In this document: in pieces, positions 1 through 11,773 of the stretch | Position numbering within the stretch: the first letter of the stretch is position 1 | How the letters are laid out: each line of letters starts with the position of its first letter | Assembly (NCBI RefSeq): GCF_030651185.1 | Contig: NZ_JAUSCJ010000012.1 | Span: 141,754-205,753 of the forward strand | DNA length: 64,000 bases | Source: Phenylobacterium sp. | Lineage (GTDB): Bacteria; Pseudomonadota; Alphaproteobacteria; Caulobacterales; Caulobacteraceae | Reading direction: 5' to 3' | Made by a program: the position numbers and the translations under genes | Notes under the pieces: generated by a model | Databases searched by the model: none | Told to the model about the DNA's origin: nothing | Seen by the model: the letters and a program-made list of their open reading frames with translations, nothing else

Positions 1-594
1 ATGGTCGGCCTCGACAACGCACCGGCCATGGTCGCCGCCGCCACTCAGCGCCTCTCCGACCTCCCCCAGGCTCAGGTCCTGCAAGGCGACGCCGGCAGGC
101 TCGACTTCGCCGATGCTGAGTTTGACGCCGCTGTCTCGACCCAGGTCTATGAATATGTCCCCGACATGCCGCAGGCGCTCACGGAGCTTCACCGGGTCCT
201 GCGTCCTGGCGGTCGCGCCCTGATCCTCGACACCGACTGGCGCAGCATCGTCTGGCACTCATCGGACCCCGCCCGCATGGACCGCGTGCTGGCGTGCTGG
301 GACGCCCACCTCGCCGACCCTCACCTGCCGGCCAAGCTCGGGCCCCTGCTGCGGCAGGCCGGATTCGAGGTCCGGCGCGTCGAGATCGTGCCCATGCTGT
401 CGCCGCGCTGGCAGCCGGCCAGCTATGCGGGGGGCATGTTGCGGTCGATCCACAACTTCGTTCGCGCCAATGGCGACCGCTTTGGGCTGAGCCCCGATGA
501 GATCGACGCCTGGCGTCTCGATCAGGACGCCCTGATCGCCCGCGACGCGTTCTTCTTCAGCCTCAACCGCTACGCCTTCCTGGCGACCCGCTAG
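1..594 (+). CDS. Class I SAM-dependent methyltransferase, 5' end cut by window
   Basis: This is the C-terminal part of a Rossmann-fold methyltransferase. The visible protein opens at a strand-2 motif (GLDNAPAMV) that normally follows the glycine-rich SAM loop, so the SAM-binding motif I must lie before base 1 and the ATG at base 1 is probably internal. A D-A-G-R-L-D-F segment and the motif FDAAVSTQVYEYVPD fit the acidic loop and post-motif region of the UbiE/Methyltransf_11 group, and HRVLRPGGRALI is the usual late motif. The substrate cannot be read from the sequence. The stop lies 28 bases from the convergent guaA stop. Confidence 0.8.
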   Translation: MVGLDNAPAMVAAATQRLSDLPQAQVLQGDAGRLDFADAEFDAAVSTQVYEYVPDMPQALTELHRVLRPGGRALILDTDWRSIVWHSSDPARMDRVLACWDAHLADPHLPAKLGPLLRQAGFEVRRVEIVPMLSPRWQPASYAGGMLRSIHNFVRANGDRFGLSPDEIDAWRLDQDALIARDAFFFSLNRYAFLATR

Positions 595-621
595 GAGGTC
601 ATGCCGGCGGCGCGGCGCCGG

Positions 622-2184
622 CTACTCCCACTCGATGGTGCCCGGCGGCTTGCTGGTCACGTCGTAGACCACGCGGTTGACGCCCCGGACCTCGTTGATG
701 ATCCGGGTGGCGCAGCGGCCGAGGACCTCCCAGGGGAACTCGAAGAAGTCGGCGGTCATGCCGTCGGTGGAGGTGACGGCGCGCAGGGCGAGCACGTCCT
801 CGTACGTGCGCGCATCCCCCATGACACCCACCGTTTTTACGGGAAGCAGCACGGCGAAAGCCTGCCAAATCTTGTCGTAGAGGCCGGCCTTGCGGATCTC
901 GTCGAGATAGATGGCGTCGGCCTGTTGCAGGACGGCGACCTTCTCCCGGGTGATCTCGCCGGGGATGCGGATGGCGAGGCCGGGCCCTGGGAACGGGTGG
1001 CGGCCGACGAAGGCCGGGGCCAGGCCAAGCTCGACGCCGAGGGCCCGGACCTCGTCCTTGAAGAGCTCGCGCAGGGGCTCCACCAGCTTCAGCTTCATGT
1101 AGTCGGGCAGGCCGCCGACATTGTGGTGGCTCTTGATCACCGCCGAGGGGCCGCCACTCGTCGAGACGCTCTCGATGACGTCAGGATATAGGGTGCCCTG
1201 GGCAAGGAAAGCCGCGCCCTCGATCTTGGCGCTCTCCTTGTCGAAGACCTCGATGAACAGCCGCCCGATGGTCTTGCGCTTGGTCTCCGGGTCGCTGACG
1301 CCGGCCAGTTCACCCAGGAACAGGTCGCCAGCGTCCACGTGGATCAGCGGGATGTTGTAGTGGTCGCGGAACAGGGTGACGACCTGCTCGGCCTCGTTGT
1401 GACGCAGCAGGCCGGTGTCGACGAAGACGCAGGTCAGCTGGGTCCCGATGGCTTCGTGGATCAGGACGGCGGCCACCGAGGAGTCGACGCCGCCCGACAG
1501 GCCGCAGATCACCTTGCCGTCGCCGACCTGGTCGCGGATCTTCGCCACCATCTCCTGGCGGAAGGAGGCCATGGTCCAGTCGCCGGTCAGCCCCGCGATG
1601 CCGTGGGTGAAGTTCCTCAGCATCTGGGCGCCGCGCGGGGTGTGGGCCACCTCCGGGTGGAACTGGATGCCATAGAAGCGGCGCGCCTCGTCGGCGATCA
1701 CCGCGTAGGGCGACCCCACAGACGAGGCCACGACCTCGAACCCGTCCGGGATGGCGGTGATCTTGTCGCCGTGGCTCATCCAGACGGTTTCGAGGTCGCC
1801 GACGTTTCCGAGGCCGGCCAGCAGGGGCGAGGCCTTCTCGATCTTGATTTCCGCACGTCCGAACTCTCGGTGATGGCCGCCCTCGACCTTGCCGCCCAGC
1901 TCGGCGCACATGGTCATCTCGCCGTAGCAGATGCCCAGGACCGGAACGCCCAGCTCAAAGACCCGCTTGGTGACGGCGGGGCTCTCGCTCTCGTGGACGC
2001 TGGCCGGGCCGCCCGACAGGATCACAGCCTTGGGGGCGAAGTCGGCCAGCATGGCCTCGACCTTGTCGTAGGGATGGATCTCGCAGAAGACGCCGCTCTC
2101 GCGCAGGCGCCTGGCGATCAGCTGGGTCACCTGGCTGCCGAAATCGACGATCAGGACGCGTTCGTGGGTGGGCTCGGAGGTCAT
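622..2184 (-). CDS. guaA: GMP synthase (glutamine-hydrolysing)
   Basis: Converts XMP to GMP using glutamine and ATP, the last step of guanine nucleotide synthesis, in the cytoplasm. The 520-residue protein has an N-terminal class I amidotransferase domain (nucleophile Cys86 in GICYG, His176 and Glu178 in FHPEV), an ATP pyrophosphatase loop SGGVDSS near residues 230-236, and the C-terminal dimerisation domain ending in KPPGTIEWE. Length is normal for the family. The reading frame continues upstream, but the ATG at 2184 is chosen because homologues begin just before [13 protein letters not shown] sequence and because it overlaps the stop of the upstream rRNA methyltransferase gene by four bases (ATGA). 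It is the last gene of a guaB-MAPEG-rsmB-guaA operon. Confidence 0.97.
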   Translation of the reverse strand: MTSEPTHERVLIVDFGSQVTQLIARRLRESGVFCEIHPYDKVEAMLADFAPKAVILSGGPASVHESESPAVTKRVFELGVPVLGICYGEMTMCAELGGKVEGGHHREFGRAEIKIEKASPLLAGLGNVGDLETVWMSHGDKITAIPDGFEVVASSVGSPYAVIADEARRFYGIQFHPEVAHTPRGAQMLRNFTHGIAGLTGDWTMASFRQEMVAKIRDQVGDGKVICGLSGGVDSSVAAVLIHEAIGTQLTCVFVDTGLLRHNEAEQVVTLFRDHYNIPLIHVDAGDLFLGELAGVSDPETKRKTIGRLFIEVFDKESAKIEGAAFLAQGTLYPDVIESVSTSGGPSAVIKSHHNVGGLPDYMKLKLVEPLRELFKDEVRALGVELGLAPAFVGRHPFPGPGLAIRIPGEITREKVAVLQQADAIYLDEIRKAGLYDKIWQAFAVLLPVKTVGVMGDARTYEDVLALRAVTSTDGMTADFFEFPWEVLGRCATRIINEVRGVNRVVYDVTSKPPGTIEWE

Positions 2185-3479
2185 GGGGCTTTGTCGGCGA
2201 GGGGTTTCGTACGCTCCAGCACCGCGACGAAGAAGCCGTCGGTGGCGGCGGTGGCGGGGGTCAGGCGGAGATAGCCTTCCGGGGTCAGGCGGGCGGTGAG
2301 GTGCTCGTCCGAAGTGGCGGGTTTCACAGCGAAACCTTCGGTGCGGGCCAGGAAGGCGGCGACCCGATCCTCGTCCTCCTCGGGCAAGACCGAACAGGTG
2401 ACATAGATCAGCCGGCCACCGGGCTTTACGAAGGTCGCGCCCATGTCGAGGACGGCGTCCTGGTCGGCCTGTCGGCGGGCGAAGGTCTCCTCCGAGAGCC
2501 GCCACTTGGTGTCGGGGTGACGGCGCCAGGCGCCGGAGCCGGAGCAAGGCGCGTCGATGAAGACCACGTCCATCTTGGCGGCGAGACCCCGCAAGGGGTC
2601 TTCCTCCACCGGCGAGCGGATTTGCAGGTTGCGCACCCCGGCGCGGTCGGCGCGGCGGATGGTGTCGGCCAGGCGCCTCGCCTCGCTGTCATAGGCGTAG
2701 ATCTGGCCGGTGTTTCCCATGGCGGCCGCCAGGGCCAGGGTCTTGCCCCCGCCCCCGGCGCAGAGGTCCAGCACCTGGGCGCCCTTGACCTCGCCGGCGC
2801 AGGCCGCGGCGATCTGGGAGCCGAGATCCTGCACCTCGAACCAGCCCTTGGAGAAGGCGGGAATGGTCTCGACGGCGCCCGCCCGGTCGGTGGCGGCCGG
2901 CGCGGGAATGCGCAGGGCGGTGGCCAGTTCGGGCACGGCGGCGGCGTTCAGCGGCTGGGTGGCCTTCAGCGCGCGGGCCGGATCGGATTTCAGCGTATTG
3001 ACCCGCAGGTCGATGGGCGCCCGTTCCGACAGGGCTTCCCCCTCCCCGGCCGCGCGGTCACCGAAGGCGCGGGCGAAGCTGGCCTCCAGCCAGGCCGGAT
3101 AGTCGCCGCGCACCGAGGGCGGCGCCTCGGCCAGGTCGCGCGGGGCCTCCAGGGTGGCGATCTCGGCCTCGGTGAGGGCGCCGTGGCCGTGCGGCTCCTC
3201 GATGACGGCCGCGGCGATGCGATCGACCGGCCAGGCCCACTCGTACTTCAGGACCCCCAGGATCGTGGCGCGGACACTGTCGTCGCCCATCTTCCAGGCG
3301 ATCGAGCGGCGTCGGCGCAGGGCGTCCAGCACCAGGCCCGACACCCAGGCGCGGTCCTTCGACCCGGCGTAGCGCGCGTCATTGCCCCACGACTTGAGGG
3401 CCAGGCGCACGGGGCGGTGGCGTTCCTCGACGTCGGTGAGAACCTCGATGGCCGCCGAGAGGCGCCCCCCGTCACGCAA
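2181..3479 (-). CDS. RsmB/NOP2-family rRNA cytosine-C5 methyltransferase
   Basis: Predicted to methylate a cytosine of ribosomal RNA at C5 using SAM. The protein has 432 residues: an N-terminal NusB-like helical region, then a Rossmann methyltransferase domain with the SAM loop [17 protein letters not shown], the DAPCSGSG motif and the second catalytic cysteine in TCSVLPEED. The two-cysteine pattern is diagnostic of the RsmB/RsmF/NOP2 family; which position is modified is inferred only from likeness to RsmB. The start is a TTG, because no ATG lies near the conserved N terminus. It overlaps guaA by four bases and the upstream MAPEG gene by eight, so the genes are translationally linked. Confidence 0.88.
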   Translation of the reverse strand: MRDGGRLSAAIEVLTDVEERHRPVRLALKSWGNDARYAGSKDRAWVSGLVLDALRRRRSIAWKMGDDSVRATILGVLKYEWAWPVDRIAAAVIEEPHGHGALTEAEIATLEAPRDLAEAPPSVRGDYPAWLEASFARAFGDRAAGEGEALSERAPIDLRVNTLKSDPARALKATQPLNAAAVPELATALRIPAPAATDRAGAVETIPAFSKGWFEVQDLGSQIAAACAGEVKGAQVLDLCAGGGGKTLALAAAMGNTGQIYAYDSEARRLADTIRRADRAGVRNLQIRSPVEEDPLRGLAAKMDVVFIDAPCSGSGAWRRHPDTKWRLSEETFARRQADQDAVLDMGATFVKPGGRLIYVTCSVLPEEDEDRVAAFLARTEGFAVKPATSDEHLTARLTPEGYLRLTPATAATDGFFVAVLERTKPLADKAP

Positions 3480-3870
3480 GGAAGATCGCCGCCACGATCA
3501 TGCCGATGCCCACCAGGCTGACCAACCAGACCAGGGAGCGCACACCGGAGATCCCGGCGGCGTAGAGGGGGACATAGAGGGCTCGGCACACGACGTAGAG
3601 GACGGCCCCCCAAAGGGTCAGGGGCCCGGTCTTGGCCACCAGATAGGCGGCAAAGACGGCGGCGACGAAAAACGGGAAGGTCTCCTGGAAATTCTTGAAG
3701 GCGCGATCCAGGCGCGCGGCGACGCCGGTGAGCGGCATGTGCTCGTCGCGGGGGCCGGCCGCCCATTTCAGGTCCTGCTGGGCCCGGGCCGCGCCGGCCG
3801 CCCAGAGCAGCTGGACCAGCCCGACAAGGATCGCCGCGCCGATCAGGAGGAGTTCGGGGGCTGCGTTCAT
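3472..3870 (-). CDS. MAPEG-family membrane protein
   Basis: A 132-residue inner-membrane protein with about four hydrophobic helices. The motifs GPRDEHMPLTGVAARLDRA and FKNFQETFPFF match the MAPEG fold (eicosanoid/glutathione metabolism membrane proteins), whose bacterial members often have unknown substrates. The ATG at 3870 is preferred over an in-frame start 36 bases upstream, because it places MNAAPELLLIGAAILVG at the N terminus and begins four bases after the guaB stop. Its place between guaB and an rRNA methyltransferase looks like simple operon packing rather than a functional tie. Confidence 0.85.
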   Translation of the reverse strand: MNAAPELLLIGAAILVGLVQLLWAAGAARAQQDLKWAAGPRDEHMPLTGVAARLDRAFKNFQETFPFFVAAVFAAYLVAKTGPLTLWGAVLYVVCRALYVPLYAAGISGVRSLVWLVSLVGIGMIVAAIFLA

Positions 3871-3874
3871 GGTC

Positions 3875-6573
<2,699 letters not shown>

Positions 6574-6627
6574 GACAAGTCTATGCGCCGATTGCCCCAT
6601 GACGGAAATCGACATATTGGGAAGGAG

Positions 6628-7512
6628 ATGTTCGAAAACCTCACATCAGACCCCCTGCCCTCCCTGAACGCCCTGCGCGCCTTCGAGGCCATGGCGCGGA
6701 CCGGACGGGCGACCCTGGCGGCCCAGGAGCTGCACGTCACCCACTCGGCGGTCAGCCGGCAGGTGAAGGCCCTGGAGCAGAGCCTGGGGGTGCGCCTGTT
6801 CACCGGCCCCAAGCACCGGCTGGAACTGACCCCGGCCGGGGCGGCCCTGCTGCCGGCGCTCACCGGCGCCTTCGACCAGATCGCCGGCGCCGTTCGCCAG
6901 GTGCGTGGCGGGGCCGAGGACCTGCACATCGCGGTCAATGCCAGCATCTCGGTGAAGTGGCTGATCCCGCGCCTGTCGCGGTTCACGCACGCCCATCCCG
7001 GCGTGCGCCTGCACCTGACCGAACTCGCGCCCCAGGCCACCGCCCAGCGCGGCGCCGACGCCGTGGTGCGGCTGGTTCCCAACAGCCGGCTGGCCGATCC
7101 CCTGGCCACGGCCTTCATGCCCAGCCACCTGGGGGCGGTGATGGCGCCGGGCCTGGCGCAGCGGTTCCCCGACGCCCTGCGGGCGCCGCGCCTGGTCTCC
7201 CAGACCCACCCGCAAGGCTGGGCCATCTGGGCGGCCCTGGCGGGGCTGGAGCTGCCGCCCTCCCCCGAACAGCCCTTCGCCCACCTGCACTTCGCCCTCG
7301 ACGCCGCCATCGCCGGCCTGGGGCTGGCGGTGATGCCCTGGCCGCTGGTGGCCGACTATGTGAAGAGCGGCCGGCTGGTCGCCCCCTTCGGCTTCATCCC
7401 GGCCCAGAGCGGGTTTGCGCTGCTGGCCGCGCCGGGGGTGAGCAACCGGGCGCTGGATCAGTTCCGAGGGTGGTTGAAGGTGGAGGGGGCGAAGATGGAG
7501 GCGCCGGCCTGA
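6628..7512 (+). CDS. LysR-family transcriptional regulator (GcvA-like)
   Basis: A 294-residue DNA-binding regulator. The N-terminal winged helix-turn-helix is clear (LNALRAFEAMARTGRATLAAQELHV and HSAVSRQVKALEQSLGVRLF as two adjoining segments), followed by a type 2 periplasmic-binding-like effector domain. The start PLPSLNALRAFEA pattern is common in the GcvA/AmpR subgroup. The gene is divergent from the MFS gene, a usual arrangement for a LysR regulator controlling its neighbour. The ATG at 6628 immediately abuts a GAAGGAG sequence, leaving almost no spacing, so translation efficiency or the exact start is uncertain. Confidence 0.92.
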   Translation: MFENLTSDPLPSLNALRAFEAMARTGRATLAAQELHVTHSAVSRQVKALEQSLGVRLFTGPKHRLELTPAGAALLPALTGAFDQIAGAVRQVRGGAEDLHIAVNASISVKWLIPRLSRFTHAHPGVRLHLTELAPQATAQRGADAVVRLVPNSRLADPLATAFMPSHLGAVMAPGLAQRFPDALRAPRLVSQTHPQGWAIWAALAGLELPPSPEQPFAHLHFALDAAIAGLGLAVMPWPLVADYVKSGRLVAPFGFIPAQSGFALLAAPGVSNRALDQFRGWLKVEGAKMEAPA

Positions 7513-7521
7513 GCTTCGCGA

Positions 7522-7951
7522 GGGCCGGGCGGCCTCAGCTGACCGAGGGGTTCGGCGCCGGGGGGACTTGGGGACGGGTCTGGGAAGTTCGGGGGCTGGA
7601 GGCCAACGGCGAGCGCGACGCTTTGCGGGTGTTGGATTTCGTCGGGGTCGATGACCGCAGGGGGCTGGTAGCCGTCGTCACCAACGTCCGCTCTCGGACA
7701 GGAGGCCAGCAGGTCGGCCGCGACGACCAGGTTGGGCTCTAGGGCGACCTTCGGAAGGTCCTCTTTATGCCGCAGGGCGAAGCCTGGGTGATGTAGCCCC
7801 GCGAGTCGTCGGCCAGATTGCGGGGATCGCGCATGAAGGCCGCGTCCGGCGGGCTGTCGGCGACGCTGCGGGTCATCATGCGCTCGAAATGACCCTGCGA
7901 TAGGCGCGTGACGAACAGCCGCGTCAGGGCCTCGAGGCCCTCGGCTTGCCT
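7522..7951 (-). pseudogene. Frameshifted remnant of an unrecognised gene
   Basis: Reading the minus strand, one frame (7951 to about 7784) encodes a protein-like stretch containing LEALTRLFVTRLSQGHFERM and then FMRDPRNLADDSRGYITQ. At about 7784 the sense passes to the next frame, continuing GFALRHKEDLPKVALEP and NLVVAADLLASCPRADVGDD, then a proline-rich tail. A TAG precedes the first block and there is no suitable start codon. The continuous protein character across the frame change suggests a gene disabled by a one-base shift and loss of its 5' end. I do not recognise the family. The tail runs toward the end of the LysR gene without a clear stop. Confidence 0.5.
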
Positions 7952-7984
7952 CTACCCGTTTCTCCGATGTCGTGTCCGGCTCTC

Positions 7985-8010
7985 CGGCGCCGGACCTGTG
8001 GCCGGCGCCG
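7985..8010 (-). terminator. GC-rich hairpin after the RTX gene
   Basis: A perfect 9-bp inverted repeat (CGGCGCCGG / CCGGCGCCG) with an eight-base loop sits 8 bases beyond the stop codon of the leftward RTX gene. It lacks a T-run, so termination is plausible but not certain. Confidence 0.4.
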
Positions 8011-8018
8011 CCGCTGAT

Positions 8019-9827
8019 TCAGATGAACACGAAGTTGTCGGCGGTGAATTCATTCAGACTGATGTCTGCGACCGTAATTGAGTTGTCGCCATCGAGTTGG
8101 ATGCGGATTCCGTATGAATCATCGCCCGCAGCGGCGTTCAGCACCTGCGCCAGGCTGCTGAAGCCGTAGGCGGAGAGATCGATCACGTCGTGGCCAGGGC
8201 CCCCGCCGGGTCGGAATCCGTAGAGCTGATCGTGTCCGCTTCCCGGCCCCACCACCACCGTGTCAGAGCCATAGTCTCCTCTGAAATACCCTCGCTCGGA
8301 CAGATAGATCAGGTCGTCGCCTGCGCCACCTGTGACCATGTCGTCGCCGCGTCCGGGTTGGATGACGTCGCCGTTTGGGGTGCCGATTACAATGGCTTGG
8401 GCTGAGAAGAAGGCCTCATAGTTTCCGAGGCGGTAGTCGAGGGTGGCCGAACCGGTCACAGCTCCAAAATCCACGACCGTCGGACTGCCGGTATAGGCGT
8501 AGGAGGTGACCGCCACGACTCCGGTCAGGTCGCCAGCGGCCATCACGTCTCCACCGCTGGTGGAGATCAGAACGTCGGTGCGGTCGGCTCCGACGACCTG
8601 CACCCCGCCGGCTAGACCGCCGCCCGGCCCATTGATCTGCAAGGATTGCGGCGAGGCGCTTCCGGACTGGATCGAGAGGACGTCGAAGCCCCCGCCGCCG
8701 ACGAAACTGTCGCCGTTCGTGTCCGCGATCATGAAGAAGGTCGCGACCTCCCCGGACGTCGGCGCCACGAAGTGATCGACGCCGCCGCCGCCCCGGACCT
8801 CGATCGAAGTGAGGCCGGTGGCGGCGGAGAAGTCGAACCTGGAGTTGATAGCGAAGTCACCATTTTGGTCCGTGTAGAGACCCAGGCGGTCAATTCCGGC
8901 GACGCTGACCGCGACGCCGTTGAAGGTCCAGGTGGAGCCGGCGACAGTCAGATTACCGTCGCCTTCGGTTCTGATGTCGAGATAGTCGGACGCCGAACCG
9001 ACCCCCTGGATGACGTCGCCCGCCCCAAACTCGCCGGGGCCGAATTGGACGTAGGCCGAGCCCGTGGCGGCGGTCGCACTAAGGTTGATCGTGTCGGCGC
9101 CGGAACCTGGGGCCAATCGTGGACTGAGGTCACCCACACCGCCAAAATTGATCACATCATCGCCGTCTCCGCCATAGACCTCGCCGAACACAATGACCCC
9201 CGTGCCGCCTTCCAGGGTGAGCACGTCATCGCCGTCGCCGCCATCAAGCGAAGCGCGGGTAAAGAAGCCCCCGGCTGGGCCGCTGCTGACGATGGTGTCA
9301 TTTCCGTCGCCGCCCTCGGCGCTGCCGTAGGCGAAATCGATATAGTCGCGGCCGCCAAGGCCGCTGATGTAGTCCTGGCCACCATTGCCAAGGATGGTGT
9401 CGTTACCCTCAGTGCCGACGAGGTTCTCGTCGACGGGGCCATCACTCTCTCCGTTCAGGGTCACGGTGACGGTGGCGTAGCTGACCACCCCGTTCCCCAT
9501 GCGGATGGCATAGGTGAAGCTGTCGGCGCCGACCTCGCCCTCGTTCAGATGGTCGAAGGCCTGGCCGGGGTCGTAGACCACCTTGCCGCCCTCAAAACGC
9601 ACCGTGGCGCCGCTGGCCAGGGTCATCGCCACGTCCGGGGCGGTGTAGACGCCGGGATCGGCCTGGTTCAATGACCAGAGCGCCTTGCCACCGCCGCCGG
9701 CGTCGTTGGCCATGACATCGATCGTGATGACTTGGTTTTCGCCGCCCGAAGCCGCGTCGGCCTTGGCTTGCGGTCCCGCCTTCACGTTTTGCGCAGCCTT
9801 GGTTGTGGTGCTCGCGGCCTTCGACAT
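8019..9827 (-). CDS. Secreted RTX (hemolysin-type calcium-binding) protein
   Basis: A 602-residue acidic, glycine- and aspartate-rich protein with no Sec signal peptide. Residues about 25-130 look like a cadherin/VCBS-type beta domain (ITIDVMANDAGGG, DSFTYAIRMGNGVVSY). Two groups of RTX-type nonapeptide repeats follow, around residues 138-240 (GTEGNDTILGNGGQDYI, GGDGDDVLTLEGG) and near residues 485-530 (GGAGDDLIYL). The end NEFTADNFVFI resembles the C-terminal signal of type I secreted proteins. It is therefore predicted to be exported by a type I (ABC/MFP/TolC) system and to fold on binding calcium outside the cell. No exporter genes are near. The ATG at 9827 has an AGGGGG ribosome-binding site. 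No enzymatic domain is seen, so an adhesin or surface role is possible but unproven. Confidence 0.85.
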   Translation of the reverse strand: MSKAASTTTKAAQNVKAGPQAKADAASGGENQVITIDVMANDAGGGGKALWSLNQADPGVYTAPDVAMTLASGATVRFEGGKVVYDPGQAFDHLNEGEVGADSFTYAIRMGNGVVSYATVTVTLNGESDGPVDENLVGTEGNDTILGNGGQDYISGLGGRDYIDFAYGSAEGGDGNDTIVSSGPAGGFFTRASLDGGDGDDVLTLEGGTGVIVFGEVYGGDGDDVINFGGVGDLSPRLAPGSGADTINLSATAATGSAYVQFGPGEFGAGDVIQGVGSASDYLDIRTEGDGNLTVAGSTWTFNGVAVSVAGIDRLGLYTDQNGDFAINSRFDFSAATGLTSIEVRGGGGVDHFVAPTSGEVATFFMIADTNGDSFVGGGGFDVLSIQSGSASPQSLQINGPGGGLAGGVQVVGADRTDVLISTSGGDVMAAGDLTGVVAVTSYAYTGSPTVVDFGAVTGSATLDYRLGNYEAFFSAQAIVIGTPNGDVIQPGRGDDMVTGGAGDDLIYLSERGYFRGDYGSDTVVVGPGSGHDQLYGFRPGGGPGHDVIDLSAYGFSSLAQVLNAAAGDDSYGIRIQLDGDNSITVADISLNEFTADNFVFI

Positions 9828-10180
9828 GCAATATCCCCCTACACTTTGTTTGAGCGTACTTCCTGGACAGTCTGTGTTTAGAAGGATGGGAAGTCATTAT
9901 CCTGGGGTTCTACGAATCTTGACCCAGCGTCGCACTTGCATCACCTGGGGGTTGAAGGCGGCGAACGTTTGCATGTTGGGCTGCGGAGCGCCCATTCGCG
10001 GCGTTCGGCGCAAGGCGCGCAACAAAGGGGATCGCCATCTCTAAGTCGTCGGCTGTCCGGAGGGACCTGTGGGTTCTCGACGCCCGCGAGCAGGCCGACG
10101 CCGCCGAGCAGTACCGGCGGGCCTGCGCAGGCATCTTCGCGGTTGAGCTATCGGGGGCCGACGCCAGCTTCTCCAATCGC
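9828..10180. other. Intergenic region between RTX and AraC genes
   Basis: The left half should carry the leftward RTX promoter; I see no convincing -35/-10 pair. The right half, from about 10028, is open in the AraC reading frame and encodes family-like sequence, but has no ATG, GTG or TTG in frame. Confidence 0.5.
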
Positions 10181-11056
10181 ATGGACAGCTTTCACATCGA
10201 GGCGGCGATATTCTCCCGCTGCGAGGGCGTCGCGCAGCGGTTCGACCGGTCTCCCGCTCACCTGCTGGCGGACGGCGGCGACAATGTGCAGGTGGTTCTC
10301 GACCTTCCCGGCAATCGGTGGGAGGGCGACTACGACGGACGGCTCGTGAATAGCACAATGGGCGTCCTGCGCCTGATCGACTGGTCGCGGCCGTTCCAGT
10401 TCCGCGCCGACGCGTTCCGCACGCTCAATCTGATGCTGCCGCGAGCTTTGCTTGGCCCTGCGGCAGGCTTCGACCTCCATGGTTTGGTCGCGCCGGAGAA
10501 CAGCCCAAGCGCCCGGCTCCTGGCGGGGTTCATGCACGCGTTGTGGGAGAATCTCCCCCATCTGACGGCCGCCGAGGCGCGGCCGATGGCCACGGCGGCG
10601 AGCGCCCTGGTTCAAGCGTTGATCTTCGCCCAAGCCGGCGTCGCCTGGGAGGACGCGCGGCCAGCCGACAAGGTCAGCATGGTTCGGGCGCGGAGCCTGA
10701 TCGACGCGCGGCTCGATGACCCGGACCTCACGCCCGAAAGCGTCGCCGCCGAACTGGGGGTCTCTCGCGCCAAGCTTTATCGGCTGTTCAAGCCCCTTGG
10801 TGGCGTCAGCGCCTTCGTGCAGGTCCGCCGCTTGGACAACGCCTTCCGCACGATCATGGAGGACAAGGCTGGCGCAGTTTCGCTCAGCGAGATCGGCTAT
10901 CGGCACGGCTTCCGCTCCGACGCCAACTTCAATCGGGCCTTCCGCCGCCGCTTTGGCGCGCCGCCCGGACGGCTGCGCAACGCCGCGGAGGGGGGCGAGC
11001 CACTGAATGACTATCGCCGGCCAGATCTCATTTGGGATTGGCTTAGAGACCTCTAA
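10181..11056 (+). CDS. AraC-family regulator, N terminus uncertain
   Basis: From the first ATG the protein has 291 residues. The C-terminal third is a double helix-turn-helix AraC domain (LTPESVAAELGVSRAKLYRL, then ISEIGYRHGF-type sequence read here as LSEIGYRHGFRSDANFNRAF). The N-terminal part matches the AraC-binding-like domain. Family members usually start some 40 residues earlier, and the frame upstream of 10181 does encode such sequence (LDAREQADAAEQYRRACAG), but no ATG, GTG or TTG start is present back to about 9971. Either a rare start codon is used near 10037, or the gene has lost its start and makes a shortened protein from 10181. Its target is unknown; the divergent RTX gene is the nearest candidate. 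Confidence 0.75.
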   Translation: MDSFHIEAAIFSRCEGVAQRFDRSPAHLLADGGDNVQVVLDLPGNRWEGDYDGRLVNSTMGVLRLIDWSRPFQFRADAFRTLNLMLPRALLGPAAGFDLHGLVAPENSPSARLLAGFMHALWENLPHLTAAEARPMATAASALVQALIFAQAGVAWEDARPADKVSMVRARSLIDARLDDPDLTPESVAAELGVSRAKLYRLFKPLGGVSAFVQVRRLDNAFRTIMEDKAGAVSLSEIGYRHGFRSDANFNRAFRRRFGAPPGRLRNAAEGGEPLNDYRRPDLIWDWLRDL

Positions 11057-11495
11057 CCGCCGGACCTGCGGCGACCCGTCCCCTGACTATCGCCGATTTG
11101 CGGCCTTGGACGCCGCCTACGCCCGGAGCACCATCGGGGCGCCGCGCGCCCACGGTAGGGACGCCCCTTTTGGTGGGGACGCCGGGGGGCGAACCCGGAC
11201 TGGCCGATGCCCGACGGAACGTAAGTCGCTTGAGCGTCAGGCCGAGCTCGACTTCATGGGCCGCATGCTTGGCGCTTGGGCAACCAGAATGGCTCGCGCA
11301 TGGAGCGCTTGCCGCATCGAGGCCACTGGGACGTGATGCGGCCGATCTGTGATGGCGAGGCGCCTACGCTCCATCCCTTCGACTGATGCAGTGACCATCG
11401 AACTCCGGCGCGTCATCTGTGCGGCCTGAAGACCGCGTGAATGTCATAAACCTGGAGGCGCGCTATAGTCCGCTCCTGGCGCCGAGCCGACGTGA
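11057..11495. other. Non-coding or decayed stretch
   Basis: About 440 bases after the AraC-type gene without a convincing gene on either strand. Short open frames exist but have no ribosome-binding site or recognisable protein. The stretch joins the GFA-family remnant, so it is probably degenerate former coding sequence. Confidence 0.4.
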
Positions 11496-11732
11496 CCTGA
11501 TCTCAGAGCCTGTCGTTGTCATCGGTGGATTGCGGACTTCGATCCGGTAAGCTGCGGGACGCATCTGTCGGCGATCAATGCGGGCCATCCCGAGATCATG
11601 CCCATCCGGGTCGGCGCTCTGGATGAGCCCGGCGTCTTCCGGCCCGGCGCCAACCTGTGGGTCGGCTCGGCGCAGCCCTGGCACCAGATTGACCGCGCCC
11701 TCCCCTGCTTCGAAACCCAGCCCGCGACCTGA
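11496..11732 (+). pseudogene. 5'-truncated remnant of a GFA-family (glutathione-dependent formaldehyde-activating) protein
   Basis: The frame ending at the TGA 11730-11732 encodes the C-terminal half of a GFA/CENP-V-like zinc protein: CGTHLSAINAGHPEI, then MPIRVGALDEPGVFRPGANL and WVGSAQPWHQIDRALPCFE. The CGT-H-L motif, the V-G-A-L-D-E-P segment and the FRP-x-A-N-L-W-V-x-S-A stretch are the usual C-terminal signature. The N-terminal zinc-binding C-x-C-G-x-C region is missing: a TGA closes the frame at 11493 and there is no start codon. The remnant lies directly before the APH-fold kinase gene. Gene function is presumed lost. Confidence 0.65.
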
Positions 11733-11773
11733 CGCCCAGGGCGCCACCCCGAGTTCGAGAGAAGGACACCTCG

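Noticed and set aside
9685..10044. 119-codon plus-strand frame across the RTX start
   Set aside because: Half of it is antisense to RTX coding sequence and the rest is not protein-like.
11007..11336. 109-codon frame after the AraC gene
   Set aside because: Starts inside the AraC coding region, has no ribosome-binding site and looks like a shadow frame.
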